From positions 1-55,987 of the forward strand of contig JAFXVF010000004.1 of the NCBI GenBank assembly GCA_017524665.1: DNA of 55,987 bases, given 5' to 3'. A program made the translations under genes and the position numbers. Under the pieces are notes generated by a model. The model saw nothing but the letters and a program-made list of their open reading frames with translations, had not been told where the DNA came from and ran no database searches. Source of the DNA: Clostridia bacterium (lineage in GTDB: Bacteria; Bacillota; Clostridia; TANB77; CAG-508). Positions 37,236 to 47,018 of the stretch are shown one piece after another (the stretch's first letter is position 1; the number at the start of each line of letters is the position of its first letter).

Positions 37236-39353
37236 ATGTTTAAAACTTACAGTATGGAATTAGCAGGAAGAACATTAACAATTGAGAATGGGAAAATGGC
37301 AGGACTTGCAAATGGTAGTGTTTTAGTTCGTTATGGTGATACAGCAGTATTAGTAAATGTTACTGCTTCAAAAGAACCAAAAGAAGGAGTTGACTTTTTC
37401 CCACTTTCAGTAGAATATGAAGAAAGGCTTTATGCAGTAGGAAAAATACCTGGAAGCTTTCAAAAGAAGGAAGGAAAACCTACAGAAAAGGCAATTCTTA
37501 CATCAAGAGCAATAGACAGACCAATGAGACCTTTATTTCCAAAAGATTTTAGAAATGATGTTGTTATAGACTGTTTAGTATTATCAGTTGACCAAGATAA
37601 TTCACCAGAAGTATGTGCGATGATTGGAGCTGCTGCAGCAACAGCAATATCTGACATTCCATTTAATGGACCAACAGCATCTGTAAACGTAGGATATGTT
37701 GATGGACAAATTATAATTAATCCTAATGTTGAACAAAGGGCAAATTCAAGATTAAACCTTACAGTTGCAGGAACATTAGAAAAAATTACTATGATTGAAG
37801 CAGGAGCTGCTGAAATACCTGATGATACAATGCTTGATGCAATTAAAGCAGGTCATGTTGAAATAAAGAAGATATGTGATTTTATAAATCAAATTGCAGC
37901 TGAAATCGGCAAACCAAAATTTGAATACAAACATTTTGTAGTTGATGAAGAAGTATACAATGAAATAGAAGCAAACTACAAAGACAAAATGTATACAGCT
38001 GTACAAGCTGTTGAAAAAGAAGACAGAGACAGAAACATTGACGAACTTACAGCAGAAATTGAAGCATTCTATTCAGAAAAATATGGAGAAGAAGCTTTAG
38101 AAGAAAAGAAACAAGACATAGCAGATAGCATTTACAAGTTAGAGAAAAAATGTGTACGTGAAATGATATTTATAGAGCATAAACGTGTTGATGGAAGAAG
38201 ACTAGATGAAATTAGACCATTATCATGCGAAGTTGGATTATTAAATAGAGTTCACGGAAGTGCATTATTTACAAGAGGACAAACACAAGTATTATCAGTA
38301 GCAACTCTTGGAATGAAGAGTGAAGAACAAATATTAGATGGACTAGATGAAGAAGAAAGCAAACGATACATGCACCACTACAATTTCCCAGGATACAGTG
38401 TTGGAGAAGCAAAAACATCTCGCGGACCTGGCAGAAGAGAGATTGGACATGGAGCTTTGGCTGAAAAAGCATTAGTGCCAGTACTACCAAGCGAAGAAGA
38501 ATTTCCATATTCAATTCGTGTTGTGTCTGAAGTATTATCTTCAAATGGTTCAACATCACAAGCAAGTATTTGTGGAAGTACATTAGCTCTTATGGATGCT
38601 GGTGTACCTATTAAGAAACCAGTTGCTGGTATTTCTACTGGACTTGTAACAGATAGCGAAAATCCAGACAACTATGTAATGCTTACAGATATTCAAGGTA
38701 TTGAAGATTTCTTTGGTGATATGGACTTTAAAGTTGGTGGAACTAAAGACGGAATAACAGCTATACAAGTAGATATAAAAATAGACGGACTATCATATGA
38801 TATTATTAAAGAAGCATTTGAAAGAACAAGAGTAGCTAGAAACTATATACTAGATGAAATAATGCTAAAAGAGCTACCAGCTCCAAGAGACCATATGTCT
38901 CCATATGCTCCAAAGATTATTAACATTACAATTAACCCAGAAAAGATAAGAGACGTAATTGGTACTGGCGGAAAAGTAATTAACAAAATTATTGCTGAAA
39001 CTGGTGTAAAAATGGATATTGAAGATGATGGTAGAGTATTTATTTATTCATCAGACAGCGAAGGTGCTCAAAAAGCATTAAAGATGGTTGAAGACATTAC
39101 ACGTGAAGTTGAAGTAGGAGGCATATACGAAGGCACAGTAACAAGAATTATGCCATTTGGCGCATTTGTTGATGTGGGTGGCGGAAAAGAAGGACTACTT
39201 CATATTTCTAAAATTGCAAAAGAAAGAATTGCAAAAGTTGAAGATGTGCTAAACATTGGAGATAAAGTTACTGTAAAAGTATATGAAATCGACGACCAAG
39301 GAAGAATTAATCTAACAAGAAAAGATTTATTAGAAGAAAACAAAGAAGAGTAA
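37236..39353 (+). CDS. pnp: Polynucleotide phosphorylase
   Basis: This 3'-5' phosphorolytic exoribonuclease of mRNA decay is full length at 705 aa. It has two RNase PH domains: the first with [19 protein letters not shown] and RPLFPKDF; the second with [28 protein letters not shown] and phosphate-binding [17 protein letters not shown] domain ([15 protein letters not shown]) and an S1 domain ([20 protein letters not shown]) end the protein. AGGAGG precedes the ATG. Confidence 0.96.
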   Translation: MFKTYSMELAGRTLTIENGKMAGLANGSVLVRYGDTAVLVNVTASKEPKEGVDFFPLSVEYEERLYAVGKIPGSFQKKEGKPTEKAILTSRAIDRPMRPLFPKDFRNDVVIDCLVLSVDQDNSPEVCAMIGAAAATAISDIPFNGPTASVNVGYVDGQIIINPNVEQRANSRLNLTVAGTLEKITMIEAGAAEIPDDTMLDAIKAGHVEIKKICDFINQIAAEIGKPKFEYKHFVVDEEVYNEIEANYKDKMYTAVQAVEKEDRDRNIDELTAEIEAFYSEKYGEEALEEKKQDIADSIYKLEKKCVREMIFIEHKRVDGRRLDEIRPLSCEVGLLNRVHGSALFTRGQTQVLSVATLGMKSEEQILDGLDEEESKRYMHHYNFPGYSVGEAKTSRGPGRREIGHGALAEKALVPVLPSEEEFPYSIRVVSEVLSSNGSTSQASICGSTLALMDAGVPIKKPVAGISTGLVTDSENPDNYVMLTDIQGIEDFFGDMDFKVGGTKDGITAIQVDIKIDGLSYDIIKEAFERTRVARNYILDEIMLKELPAPRDHMSPYAPKIINITINPEKIRDVIGTGGKVINKIIAETGVKMDIEDDGRVFIYSSDSEGAQKALKMVEDITREVEVGGIYEGTVTRIMPFGAFVDVGGGKEGLLHISKIAKERIAKVEDVLNIGDKVTVKVYEIDDQGRINLTRKDLLEENKEE

Positions 39354-39375
39354 TAATTGTATTTGGTATTTACCA

Positions 39376-39410
39376 TTTGGTAGTTAGTAGCTAAACTACT
39401 AACTGCCAAA
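39376..39410 (+). terminator. Hairpin after pnp
   Basis: A 15 bp stem TTTGGTAGTTAGTAG/CTACTAACTGCCAAA with one G-T pair and no T run. It may be an RNA 3'-end stabiliser rather than a true terminator. Confidence 0.5.
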
Positions 39411-39450
39411 CTCTAAATGCTAAAAACTATTGTAAGAAGGAGAAAAAATC

Positions 39451-40701
39451 GTGAAGTATTTATATGTATTACAACAAGCACTTGTATGGATAATAACAAT
39501 ATTTTGGATATATCAAATATCAATAAGCCTTTGTTCGCTTATTAAATTAAAAGATAAGCCACTTTTAAAAAACAAAAAGCATAGGTTTATGGCAATAATT
39601 CCAGCTCATAATGAAGAATCAGTAATTGTAAACCTAGTGGAAAGCTTAAAAAGACAAGATTATCCTGAAGAACTAATCGATATATATGTTATTGCAGATA
39701 ATTGTACAGATAGAACTGCAGATGTGGCAAAAGAAGCAGGAGCAATTGTATATGAAAGATTTGACCCTGAGAAGAAAACAAAGGGATATGCAATGCAATG
39801 GTTTTTAGCTCAAAAGATTGAAGAAGATGCTCCATATGATGCTTTTTGCGTATTTGATGCAGATAATATAGTTGACAAATCATTCTTTACAAATATGAAC
39901 AAAAAACTTTGCCAAGGTGAAGAAGTTGTACAAGGTTATAGAGATATTAAAAACCCTACTGACAATTGGATTACAGCAGGATATGCAATATTCTATTGGA
40001 CAATGAATAGATTTTACCATTTAGCAAGATACAATTTAGGTTTATCACCACTTATTAATGGAACTGGATTTATGGTTAAATTTGATATAGTTAAACCAGA
40101 TGGATGGAATACTCGTACTTTAACAGAAGACATAGAGTTTTCATTAAAGAACATTATTAAAGGTCGTAAACTTGGTTGGGCAGTTGATGCTAAAGTATAT
40201 GATGAACAACCAACAGGATTTATGCAATCATGGAGCCAAAGATCTAGATGGACTGTAGGACACATACAATGCATTAAGTACTATACAAAGGATTTAGCTT
40301 TAGCAGTTAAAGAACATAAAACGATGATGAACTTCGATGGATTCTTGTACATAATTGGAAGTATTCCAATGTTTATATTAACACTTGTATTACTTGCAAC
40401 AAACTTTATATTATATCTAGGAGACGCATATACATCTGCACAGCTATTAGAAAGTTATGTGCGCTATTTAGTGCCAACATTTATACTTCCTATTGGAACA
40501 GCACTTATCATAATGATTTTAGATAAAAGACCTATAAAACCAATGTTAAAAGGACTTTTATGCTATCCTTTATTCTTAGCTTCATGGCTTGCAATTAATT
40601 TCAAATGCTTATTTAAACGTGAAACAACATGGGAGAAAATAAACCACGTAAGAAGTATAAAAATAAATGAAGTATCAGAAGCCAAAAAAGAATTAATATA
40701 G
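39451..40701 (+). CDS. Membrane glycosyltransferase family 2
   Basis: The start is GTG at 39451 after AGAAGGAG. This 416 aa protein has one N-terminal helix, then a GT-A domain with MAIIPAHNEESVIVNLV, VIADNCTDRTADVA and the DXD-type FDADN, then QRSRWTVG (the Q..RW motif of processive synthases). Three or four C-terminal helices follow. The Q..RW motif and membrane helices suggest it makes or extends a polysaccharide, such as a beta-linked glucan or a poly-N-acetylglucosamine-like polymer. The product is not readable from the sequence. Confidence 0.85.
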   Translation: MKYLYVLQQALVWIITIFWIYQISISLCSLIKLKDKPLLKNKKHRFMAIIPAHNEESVIVNLVESLKRQDYPEELIDIYVIADNCTDRTADVAKEAGAIVYERFDPEKKTKGYAMQWFLAQKIEEDAPYDAFCVFDADNIVDKSFFTNMNKKLCQGEEVVQGYRDIKNPTDNWITAGYAIFYWTMNRFYHLARYNLGLSPLINGTGFMVKFDIVKPDGWNTRTLTEDIEFSLKNIIKGRKLGWAVDAKVYDEQPTGFMQSWSQRSRWTVGHIQCIKYYTKDLALAVKEHKTMMNFDGFLYIIGSIPMFILTLVLLATNFILYLGDAYTSAQLLESYVRYLVPTFILPIGTALIIMILDKRPIKPMLKGLLCYPLFLASWLAINFKCLFKRETTWEKINHVRSIKINEVSEAKKELI

Positions 40702-40711
40702 CAATATAAAT

Positions 40712-40756
40712 GGCCTTCTGCGCCGAGGGCGCGGAAGGCCGCTTTGTTTATAAAGC
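40712..40756 (+). repeat. GC-rich hairpin plus second small hairpin
   Basis: GGCCTTCTGCGCC/GGCGCGGAAGGCC (40712-40740) is unusually GC-rich for this genome. It is followed at once by GCTTTGTTTATAAAGC (40741-40756). It may be a terminator or a REP-like remnant between the two glycosyltransferase genes. Confidence 0.6.
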
Positions 40757-40787
40757 AAAGAAAAAAGTGCTTTTTATGGAGGATATA

Positions 40788-42290
40788 ATGAGTAAAACAA
40801 AAATAATACATATTATAATTATTGTATTAGGAATACTATTCGTTTCTGCAAGTGCATTCCATGAAAATATGTGGTTTGACGAAAGCTATTCTGTAGCAAT
40901 TGCAAGCAATTATTCGCTTAGTGAAATATGGGAAATAGGAGGACATGATGTTCACCCAATTTTGTATTACTGGATGCTTAACATAGTTGGAACATTAACA
41001 GGTAACAGCATTTTGATGTTTAGACTGTTTTCTGTACTAGCTATTGCTATTCTTGGAATAATAGGCTATACACATATAAGAAAGGACTTCGGCGAAAATG
41101 TCGGGTTAGTCTTTTCATTCTTTGCGTTTTTTATGCCAACAAATATAATATATGCAAGCGAAATAAGAATGTATACTTGGGGAATGTTATTTGTTGTACT
41201 ACTTGGAATATATGCTTATAGATTATATAAAGACAGTAATAATATAAAAAATTGGATTTTATTTGCATTGTTTTCAATTTGCTCTGCGTATACACATTAC
41301 TATGGTTTAATGGCAGCAGGATTAATGAATTTGCTTGTAATGATATACTTTATAACAAAAGCAATTAAAGCAAAAAAATGGATTCCAGAACTTACAAAGT
41401 TTATTATTCAGGGAGTAATAGAAGTATTATTATATATTCCATGGGTACTTACACTATTTACACAAATGAAACAGGTTGAATCTGGATTTTGGATTCAAAA
41501 GAAATCTTTTTTTGATACTGCATTTGATATTTTCTTATTTCAATTTACTGGAAACTTAGACAATAACGAATACATAAGCAACAACATTGGAATATTTTTT
41601 GGATTATTTATAATTTCAGCAATTTTCTTTATTATTGGTAGCAATAAAGATAAAATAAAAAAGGACTGGATTGTACCTGCAACATCAGTTGCAATGTATA
41701 TTTTAGTAATTATAGGAGCAGTTGCAGTATCTAATTACATGAATAGAGCAATTTTATATGCAAGATATATGTTAGTAACAACAGGGTTGCTCTTAATTGC
41801 AATTAGTTATATAATTGGAAAATACGGAAGCAAAAAACTTATAATTACAATATTGGCCATAACCGTAATCGTTGGAACATTAATAAATTATAAAGTAATG
41901 CTTAATAACTATGATGAAAGTAACCAAGAACCAATTCAGTATTTAAAACAAAATATCAAAGAAGGAGATATCATAATATATAAAAATGTTGGAGGCGGAT
42001 TTATAATATCTACGGTATTTTCTGAATTTGATTCATATTTTTATAATGCAGAAAATTGGGGAGTGGAAGAAGCATACAAAGCTTTCGGACGAAATTATCA
42101 TACAGTAAATAATTTAGAATTTTTAAATAATTATTATGGACGAATTTGGTTTATAGATGCAAATGATTATTCAATGCAAGAAACTGCAACAAGCAGATTT
42201 AATGATATAAAAGTTTTAGAAACGCAAAGATTTGAAGTAAAATATAAAGGGTATCCATATACATTTTCTTTAACCCAAAAAGGAGAATGA
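40788..42290 (+). CDS. GT-C fold membrane glycosyltransferase (ArnT/PMT-like)
   Basis: The ATG at 40788 is chosen because GGAGG lies just upstream; the in-frame ATG at 40710 lies in the hairpin. The 500 aa protein has about ten to twelve helices. The first loop has MWFDESYSVAIA and GGHDVHPILYYWML, the acidic motif and DxHPPxYY-like motif of PMT/ArnT (GT39/GT83-like) enzymes that use polyprenyl-phosphate sugars. A soluble C-terminal domain follows. It sits after a GT2 gene, so the pair may build a surface glycan or glycosylate secreted proteins. Confidence 0.82.
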   Translation: MSKTKIIHIIIIVLGILFVSASAFHENMWFDESYSVAIASNYSLSEIWEIGGHDVHPILYYWMLNIVGTLTGNSILMFRLFSVLAIAILGIIGYTHIRKDFGENVGLVFSFFAFFMPTNIIYASEIRMYTWGMLFVVLLGIYAYRLYKDSNNIKNWILFALFSICSAYTHYYGLMAAGLMNLLVMIYFITKAIKAKKWIPELTKFIIQGVIEVLLYIPWVLTLFTQMKQVESGFWIQKKSFFDTAFDIFLFQFTGNLDNNEYISNNIGIFFGLFIISAIFFIIGSNKDKIKKDWIVPATSVAMYILVIIGAVAVSNYMNRAILYARYMLVTTGLLLIAISYIIGKYGSKKLIITILAITVIVGTLINYKVMLNNYDESNQEPIQYLKQNIKEGDIIIYKNVGGGFIISTVFSEFDSYFYNAENWGVEEAYKAFGRNYHTVNNLEFLNNYYGRIWFIDANDYSMQETATSRFNDIKVLETQRFEVKYKGYPYTFSLTQKGE

Positions 42291-42293
42291 TAA

Positions 42294-43145
42294 ATGATTT
42301 TCGAAAATCAACAAAAAATAACAGTATATGCTTTTATAGGACCTTCTGGAACTGGAAAAAGTTATAGAGCCCAGATGGTTGCCAGTGAAAAAGGTATTAA
42401 TTTCATAATAGATGATGGTTTGCTTATAAAAGATAATGCAGTAATTGCGGGTACTTCTGCAAAAAAAGCACCTACAAAAATTGAAACTGTAAAAAAGGCT
42501 TTATTTATGAGACCAGAAGAACAACAAGAAATTAAAAAAGCAATAAAAAAATATAAAGCAGAAAGTATCTTAATATTAGGGACTTCAGATGGAATGGTTG
42601 AAAAAATTGTAGAAAACCTCGACTTGCCAGAAATTTCAGAAAGGATATATATTACAGAAGTTGCAACAGAAGAGGAAATGAAGGAAGCAAAAAGAATTAG
42701 GCAAACAGAGGGGAAACATGTAATACCAGTACCAACATTTGAGATAAAGAAAGACTTTTCAGGATATTTATTAGATCCTCTTCAAATTTTTAAATCAAAG
42801 GGTAAGGGAGAAAAACCATATATTTCTGAAAAATCTATTATTAGACCAACATTTAGCTATATGGGGAATTTTACTATATCTGACAACGTTTTTAGACAAA
42901 TAATAGAATGCGTTGCAGACAGGATGCCAGAAGTACATCGTGTTACAAGAGTAAGAGTTGAAACTGTATCTGAAAACACGAATATTTATATAGAAGTTAT
43001 ATTAGAATATGGAAACAATATTTTTGATGTATTAAAAGAATTCAAAGAAAAAAGCAAAAAAGAGATAGAAAAGCTCACAGCTATGAATGTAGGAACAATT
43101 GATATTATGGCAAAAGGAATACATATGCCAGGTGAAAATAATTAA
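42294..43145 (+). CDS. P-loop NTPase fused to an Asp23/YqhY-like domain
   Basis: This 283 aa protein has a Walker A at residues 16-23 (GPSGTGKS) in a kinase-like N-terminal domain, with ILILGTSDGMV and acidic helices. The C-terminal about 80 residues contain ISDNVFRQIIECVADRMPEV and VRVETVSENTNIYIEVILEY. These resemble the Asp23/Gls24 domain found in alkaline-shock and lipid-homeostasis proteins such as YqhY. The combination is unusual. The start is 4 nt after the upstream stop, with AAAAGGAG upstream. It is followed by cmk and plsC, so a link to envelope lipid metabolism is plausible but inferred. Confidence 0.65.
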   Translation: MIFENQQKITVYAFIGPSGTGKSYRAQMVASEKGINFIIDDGLLIKDNAVIAGTSAKKAPTKIETVKKALFMRPEEQQEIKKAIKKYKAESILILGTSDGMVEKIVENLDLPEISERIYITEVATEEEMKEAKRIRQTEGKHVIPVPTFEIKKDFSGYLLDPLQIFKSKGKGEKPYISEKSIIRPTFSYMGNFTISDNVFRQIIECVADRMPEVHRVTRVRVETVSENTNIYIEVILEYGNNIFDVLKEFKEKSKKEIEKLTAMNVGTIDIMAKGIHMPGENN

Positions 43146-43163
43146 TTTTAGGAGGTAAAAAGT

Positions 43164-43826
43164 ATGTCTTTTATAGTAGCAATAGATGGACCAGCAGGAA
43201 GTGGAAAGGGAACAGTTGCAAAGGCATTATCCCAAAAATATAATTTTATAAATATTGAAACAGGTGCTATGTACAGATGTATTGCATTAAAATGCTTAAA
43301 TAACGATATTACTCTTGATGAAAAAGAAAAAATTATAGAATTATCGAAAAATATAGATATTATATTAAATAAAGATGGGACAGTTATACTTGATGGAAAA
43401 GATGTGACTAGCCAAATCAGAACAAAAGCAATTTCAGATATAGTACCTCTAGTATCGAGCATAAAAGAAGTGAGACAAAATTTAATTGCACTTCAAAGAA
43501 AAATGGCAGAAGGAAAAAATGTTGTCATGGAAGGTAGAGACATTACTACTAAAGTATTCCCTAATGCGAATGTGAAAATATATTTAGACGCGACAGTGGA
43601 AGAAAGAGCAAATAGAAGATATAAAGAAATGATAGAAAAAGGAACTAATACTTCATATGAAGAAGTATTAGAAAGCATTAAACAAAGAGATGAAAGAGAT
43701 AGAAAAAAAGAAATAGGATTAATGATTGCACCTGATGCAATTGTTGTAGATACTACTGGTGTTACAATTGAGAATGTTATAAAGAAAATTAGTCAAATCA
43801 TAGAAAATACAGATAGCTGGAGCTAA
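43164..43826 (+). CDS. cmk: Cytidylate kinase
   Basis: It phosphorylates CMP and dCMP. The 220 aa protein has the P-loop AIDGPAGSGKGTVAKAL, ETGAMYRCIALKC, EGRDITTKVFPNA (CMP-binding) and RDERDRKKEIG in the lid. AGGAGG precedes the ATG. It lies ahead of plsC, an order found in several Clostridia. Confidence 0.95.
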   Translation: MSFIVAIDGPAGSGKGTVAKALSQKYNFINIETGAMYRCIALKCLNNDITLDEKEKIIELSKNIDIILNKDGTVILDGKDVTSQIRTKAISDIVPLVSSIKEVRQNLIALQRKMAEGKNVVMEGRDITTKVFPNANVKIYLDATVEERANRRYKEMIEKGTNTSYEEVLESIKQRDERDRKKEIGLMIAPDAIVVDTTGVTIENVIKKISQIIENTDSWS

Positions 43827-43862
43827 ATGTAAGAAAAGCTACTAAACATAGGGAGAATAAAA

Positions 43863-44438
43863 ATGAGAGTAATTTTAAAAGCGATATTTCATTTTTTAGT
43901 TATAATAGTATATAGACCCAAAGTTACTGGAAGAGAAAATATACCAACAGAAGGAGCATGCTTAATATGCCCGAACCATTTACATGCACTAGATTCGGCT
44001 GTAATACTTACAACTCAAAAACGTAAAGTAAACTTTATGGCAAAAGAAGTCTTGTTTAAAAATGGGTTTATAAAATGGCTTGCTAAGATATTTGGCATTT
44101 TTCCAGTAAAAACAGACGGAAAGGATATAGAGGCTATAAAAACATCTTTAAGACTTCTAAAGAATGGTGAAATCCTTGCAATGTTTCCAGAGGGAACAAG
44201 AAAAGGTTTAGCTAAAGGAGTAAAACCTAAGGGTGGTGCAATATTAATTGCTGCAAAATCTGGAGCGCCTATAATACCATGTGGTGTAAGAGGAAGCTTT
44301 AGAGCATTTACAAAAGTAACTCTAAATTATGGAAAACCAATTATAATAGATAAGAATTTGGATTTACAAAATAAAGAAGTATTGGAAAAATGCACAAATG
44401 ATTTAATGAATGAGATAATAAGACTTTCTAAGATATAA
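43863..44438 (+). CDS. plsC: 1-acyl-glycerol-3-phosphate acyltransferase
   Basis: It transfers an acyl chain to lysophosphatidate. The 191 aa protein has the acyltransferase box NHLHALD (His39, Asp44), a substrate-binding region FGIFPVKTD, the FPEGTRKG motif at about residues 104-111, and a final GAPIIPCGVRG. One hydrophobic N-terminal segment anchors it. GGGAG precedes the ATG. Confidence 0.92.
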   Translation: MRVILKAIFHFLVIIVYRPKVTGRENIPTEGACLICPNHLHALDSAVILTTQKRKVNFMAKEVLFKNGFIKWLAKIFGIFPVKTDGKDIEAIKTSLRLLKNGEILAMFPEGTRKGLAKGVKPKGGAILIAAKSGAPIIPCGVRGSFRAFTKVTLNYGKPIIIDKNLDLQNKEVLEKCTNDLMNEIIRLSKI

Positions 44439-44464
44439 ACCTAGATATTTTAGGCATAATGTGA

Positions 44465-44470
44465 TATAAT
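44465..44470 (+). promoter_or_regulatory. Extended -10 promoter of GC-rich cassette 2
   Basis: TGA-TATAAT (44462-44470) fits an extended -10 box. The -35 is weak. It lies 30 nt before the ATG. Confidence 0.55.
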
Positions 44471-44500
44471 CCTATTATACCTAGTAAAGGAGATGTCTTA

Positions 44501-44866
44501 ATGAAAGCCATTGCAATACGGACCATGCAAAGAATCACGCACATCATCTGCACTCCGTTTTTCTTCATTCGGGACATATACAGGGTCTTCCACACCAAAG
44601 TAAAAATCATACAAATGCTTAAGCAGACACGCAGTTTGTATGAAGACTACCTGGCGGTTAGGAGACTCTATTTTGTTGGACGATATGAGGAGAACAAAAC
44701 CCAAATTGAAGAAGGGAGAAAAGGTCTGAAAACTGCAGCATCAGCACTGCTTGTAAAGGCCGCATTCCTGGAAACTTTTTGGGAGGAGTACTTGACAGAA
44801 AAAGACATAGCCCTGATTCATTGCCTGTACGACATCAACGAGGACATCCTCAAATTCGCTGAATGA
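44501..44866 (+). CDS. GC-rich orphan protein (cassette 2), 121 aa
   Basis: Not recognised. AAAGGAGATG lies before the ATG, and the unit has its own promoter and terminator. The protein is basic and helical, with several aromatic residues (RRLYFVGRYEE) and an acidic C-terminus. There is no convincing membrane helix except possibly ITHIICTPFFFI near the N-terminus. Its codon choice (ATC, CTG, TAC, GAG, CTC, AAC) is unlike the neighbours. It carries two in-frame CGG codons (44519-44521 and 44570-44572). A forced +1 shift at the first would end the frame within about 40 codons. With cassette 1 it forms a pair of foreign-looking autonomous genes. Confidence 0.62.
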   Translation: MKAIAIRTMQRITHIICTPFFFIRDIYRVFHTKVKIIQMLKQTRSLYEDYLAVRRLYFVGRYEENKTQIEEGRKGLKTAASALLVKAAFLETFWEEYLTEKDIALIHCLYDINEDILKFAE

Positions 44867-44878
44867 CTTCCAGCGGAT

Positions 44879-44909
44879 AAACACCCGGGACACGTTCTGG
44901 GTGTTTTTT
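44879..44909 (+). terminator. Terminator of GC-rich cassette 2
   Basis: Stem AAACACCC/GGGTGTTT around a GC-rich loop, then a T run. Confidence 0.85.
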
Positions 44910-44997
44910 AATTGGCTTTTTTCTTATAATATTTAAAATAATAGTTGATATTTTTCATTATTTGATATAAAATCGTAAAAGCTAGGAGGGAATATTT

Positions 44998-45659
44998 TTG
45001 GTAACGTTAGAAGATGTTAAACAAAATCAAGAAGTGCAAGAGCTTATAGTAGGAGCACAAAAGCAACTTGACGTGCTTCGGATATACAGAACATGCAATA
45101 AGACATATTGAAATTGTATCTGAAAGAGCAGGCATGATTTTAAGAGACCTTCGGATATGATGAAAGAATGGTCGAGTTAGCTAAAATTGCGGGATACCTG
45201 CATGATATAGGAAATTGCGTAAATAGAGTAGACCACGCACATAGTGGAGCAATAATTTCATATAACATTTTAAAAGAAATGGGAATGGATGCTAATGAGA
45301 GAACTGAAATTATGATGGCAATAGGAAACCATGATGAAAAAACAGGAACTGCTGTTAGTGAAATCTCTGCAGCACTTATTTTAGCAGACAAGTCAGACGT
45401 ACATAGAGACAGAGTAAGACAAAAAAGCATGGCAACTTTCGACATCCATGATAGAGTAAATTATGCAGTTACGAAGGCAGAATTAAATCTTAATAGTCAA
45501 AAAAGGGTTATTACTCTTAACCTTACAATAGATACTGCAATTTGCCCTGTACTTGACTATTTTGAAATATTTATGGAAAGAACAATGATGAGCAAATATG
45601 CTGCTAAGTTTTTAAATATTTGGTTCGAATTAATTATAAATGATACTAGATTATTATAG
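44998..45659 (+). CDS. HD-domain phosphohydrolase with two +1 shifts (CGG 45079, 45152)
   Basis: The start is TTG at 44998 after AGGAGGGAAT. The zero frame breaks at both CGG codons. Skipping C45079 and C45152 gives LDVLGYTEHAIRHIEIV, then ILRDLGYDERMVELAKIAG, and 219 aa in total. The HD metal site then has its first His in TEHAIRH and the HD pair in GYLHDIGN, followed by DHAHSGAII and NHDEKTG. The first His lies between the two shift sites and the HD pair after the second, so an active enzyme needs both. Homologues I recall have GY at both shift positions. The gene precedes the SecD/F-like pair and may be co-transcribed. The substrate is unknown. Confidence 0.88.
45079..45081 (+). other. +1 frameshift site 1 in the HD gene
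   Basis: The context is gtg ctt C gga tat aca. It shares the ten-base word CTTCGGATAT with spoIVA and the second HD site. Confidence 0.88.
45152..45154 (+). other. +1 frameshift site 2 in the HD gene
   Basis: The context is gac ctt C gga tat gat. It is in frame only after the first shift. The unshifted frame stops (TGA) two codons later. Confidence 0.88.
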
Positions 45660-45674
45660 GAGGATGCTTAAACA

Positions 45675-47006
45675 ATGAAAATAAAGAAAAATTCATTAAA
45701 AAAAGTTACGATATTATTATTAATTATAGTTATTATACTTATTTCGTTTGTTGGAGTTTATGAAAAACAATTAAATAAAATGGTAAATACTTTGCCAGAA
45801 TATAAATTTGGAATGGATTTTAGCGACATTAGGGAAGTGCGACTAAATGTTAGAGAAGATACTGTTACTAAATACTATGATGAAAACGGAAATGAAGTAG
45901 ATATGCCAGATGATGAAAGCGAAAGCACAAATATTACTTCAAAAGAAGTACCAGTTAATTCGGAAGAAAAACTAACCGCAGAGAATTTTGCAAAAACGAA
46001 AAAAATATTAGAAGATCGTTTAGATGCTTTATATATTGAAGAGTACCAAATTAGACAAGATGAGAATGGCTATATTGTTGTAGAATTACCTGAAAATGAT
46101 GATACGGATTTTTATGTTGAAACATTAATGTTTATGGGAAAATTCGAAATAAAAGATTCTGAAACTAATGAAGTGCTTTTAGACAATAGTAATATAAGTG
46201 ATGCTTTTGCTACCACATATTCATCTGATGGCAAAAATATGGCTGCTTATTTAATAATAAATTTTGACCAAGAAGGTAAACAAAAATTTGAAGATATAAC
46301 AAAAACATATATTGCAACTACAGACGAAGAAGGAAATGAAACAAAAAAAGTTGTTACAGTGTCAATTGATGATCAAACAATAGCATCAACCTATTTTGGA
46401 AAAACTATGAGCAATGGCCAATTACAACTAAAACTTGGTAGTGAGACAACTTCAAGTGATACTCTTTTAACATACTATAGAGAAACTTTAATGATAGCAA
46501 ACTCAATTAGATATGGACAATTACCTATTGAATATACAGTTGAAAACCAAGAAGTATTATTATCAACAGTTAGACAAGACGTTGTTCAAGTTTTGTGGAT
46601 TATTGGTGCAGTTTTAATTGTAATTCTTGTAGCATATTTAATAATTAGATTTAATAAAGGATTACTAATTGGAATTTCATGGATAGGATTTATTGGAATG
46701 TTCTTACTTTTAATAAGATACTCTAATTCAGTTATTACAATAAATAGCATAGTAGGAATGGTTGTAATATGTATATACCAATATGTTTTCCTAAATGCAG
46801 TATTATCTAATAAACAAAATAGATCATTCAAAGAAATATTAGCGAAGTATTCTATATATGCAATACCATTATATATAATTGCAGTTATATTTACTTTTGC
46901 AAGCAAATTAGCTGTTAACAGTTTTGGAATGGCATTGTTCTGGGGAAGTGCAATTATGGCTGTATATAACTTACTAATTACTAAAAACTTAATTGATGAA
47001 AAATAA
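45675..47006 (+). CDS. Divergent SecD-like protein translocase subunit
   Basis: This 443 aa protein has one N-terminal helix, a large extracellular domain with GMDFSDIREVRLNV and KKILEDRLDALYIEEYQI (SecD P1-like), and five C-terminal helices. SecD/SecF use the proton gradient to pull proteins out of the Sec channel. Charged motifs typical of SecD helices 4-6 are not obvious, and the extracellular domain is reduced, so activity may differ. AGGAGGATG precedes the ATG by 10 nt. The next gene is SecF-like, supporting the assignment. Confidence 0.65.
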   Translation: MKIKKNSLKKVTILLLIIVIILISFVGVYEKQLNKMVNTLPEYKFGMDFSDIREVRLNVREDTVTKYYDENGNEVDMPDDESESTNITSKEVPVNSEEKLTAENFAKTKKILEDRLDALYIEEYQIRQDENGYIVVELPENDDTDFYVETLMFMGKFEIKDSETNEVLLDNSNISDAFATTYSSDGKNMAAYLIINFDQEGKQKFEDITKTYIATTDEEGNETKKVVTVSIDDQTIASTYFGKTMSNGQLQLKLGSETTSSDTLLTYYRETLMIANSIRYGQLPIEYTVENQEVLLSTVRQDVVQVLWIIGAVLIVILVAYLIIRFNKGLLIGISWIGFIGMFLLLIRYSNSVITINSIVGMVVICIYQYVFLNAVLSNKQNRSFKEILAKYSIYAIPLYIIAVIFTFASKLAVNSFGMALFWGSAIMAVYNLLITKNLIDEK

Positions 47007-47018
47007 GGAGGAAATTAC

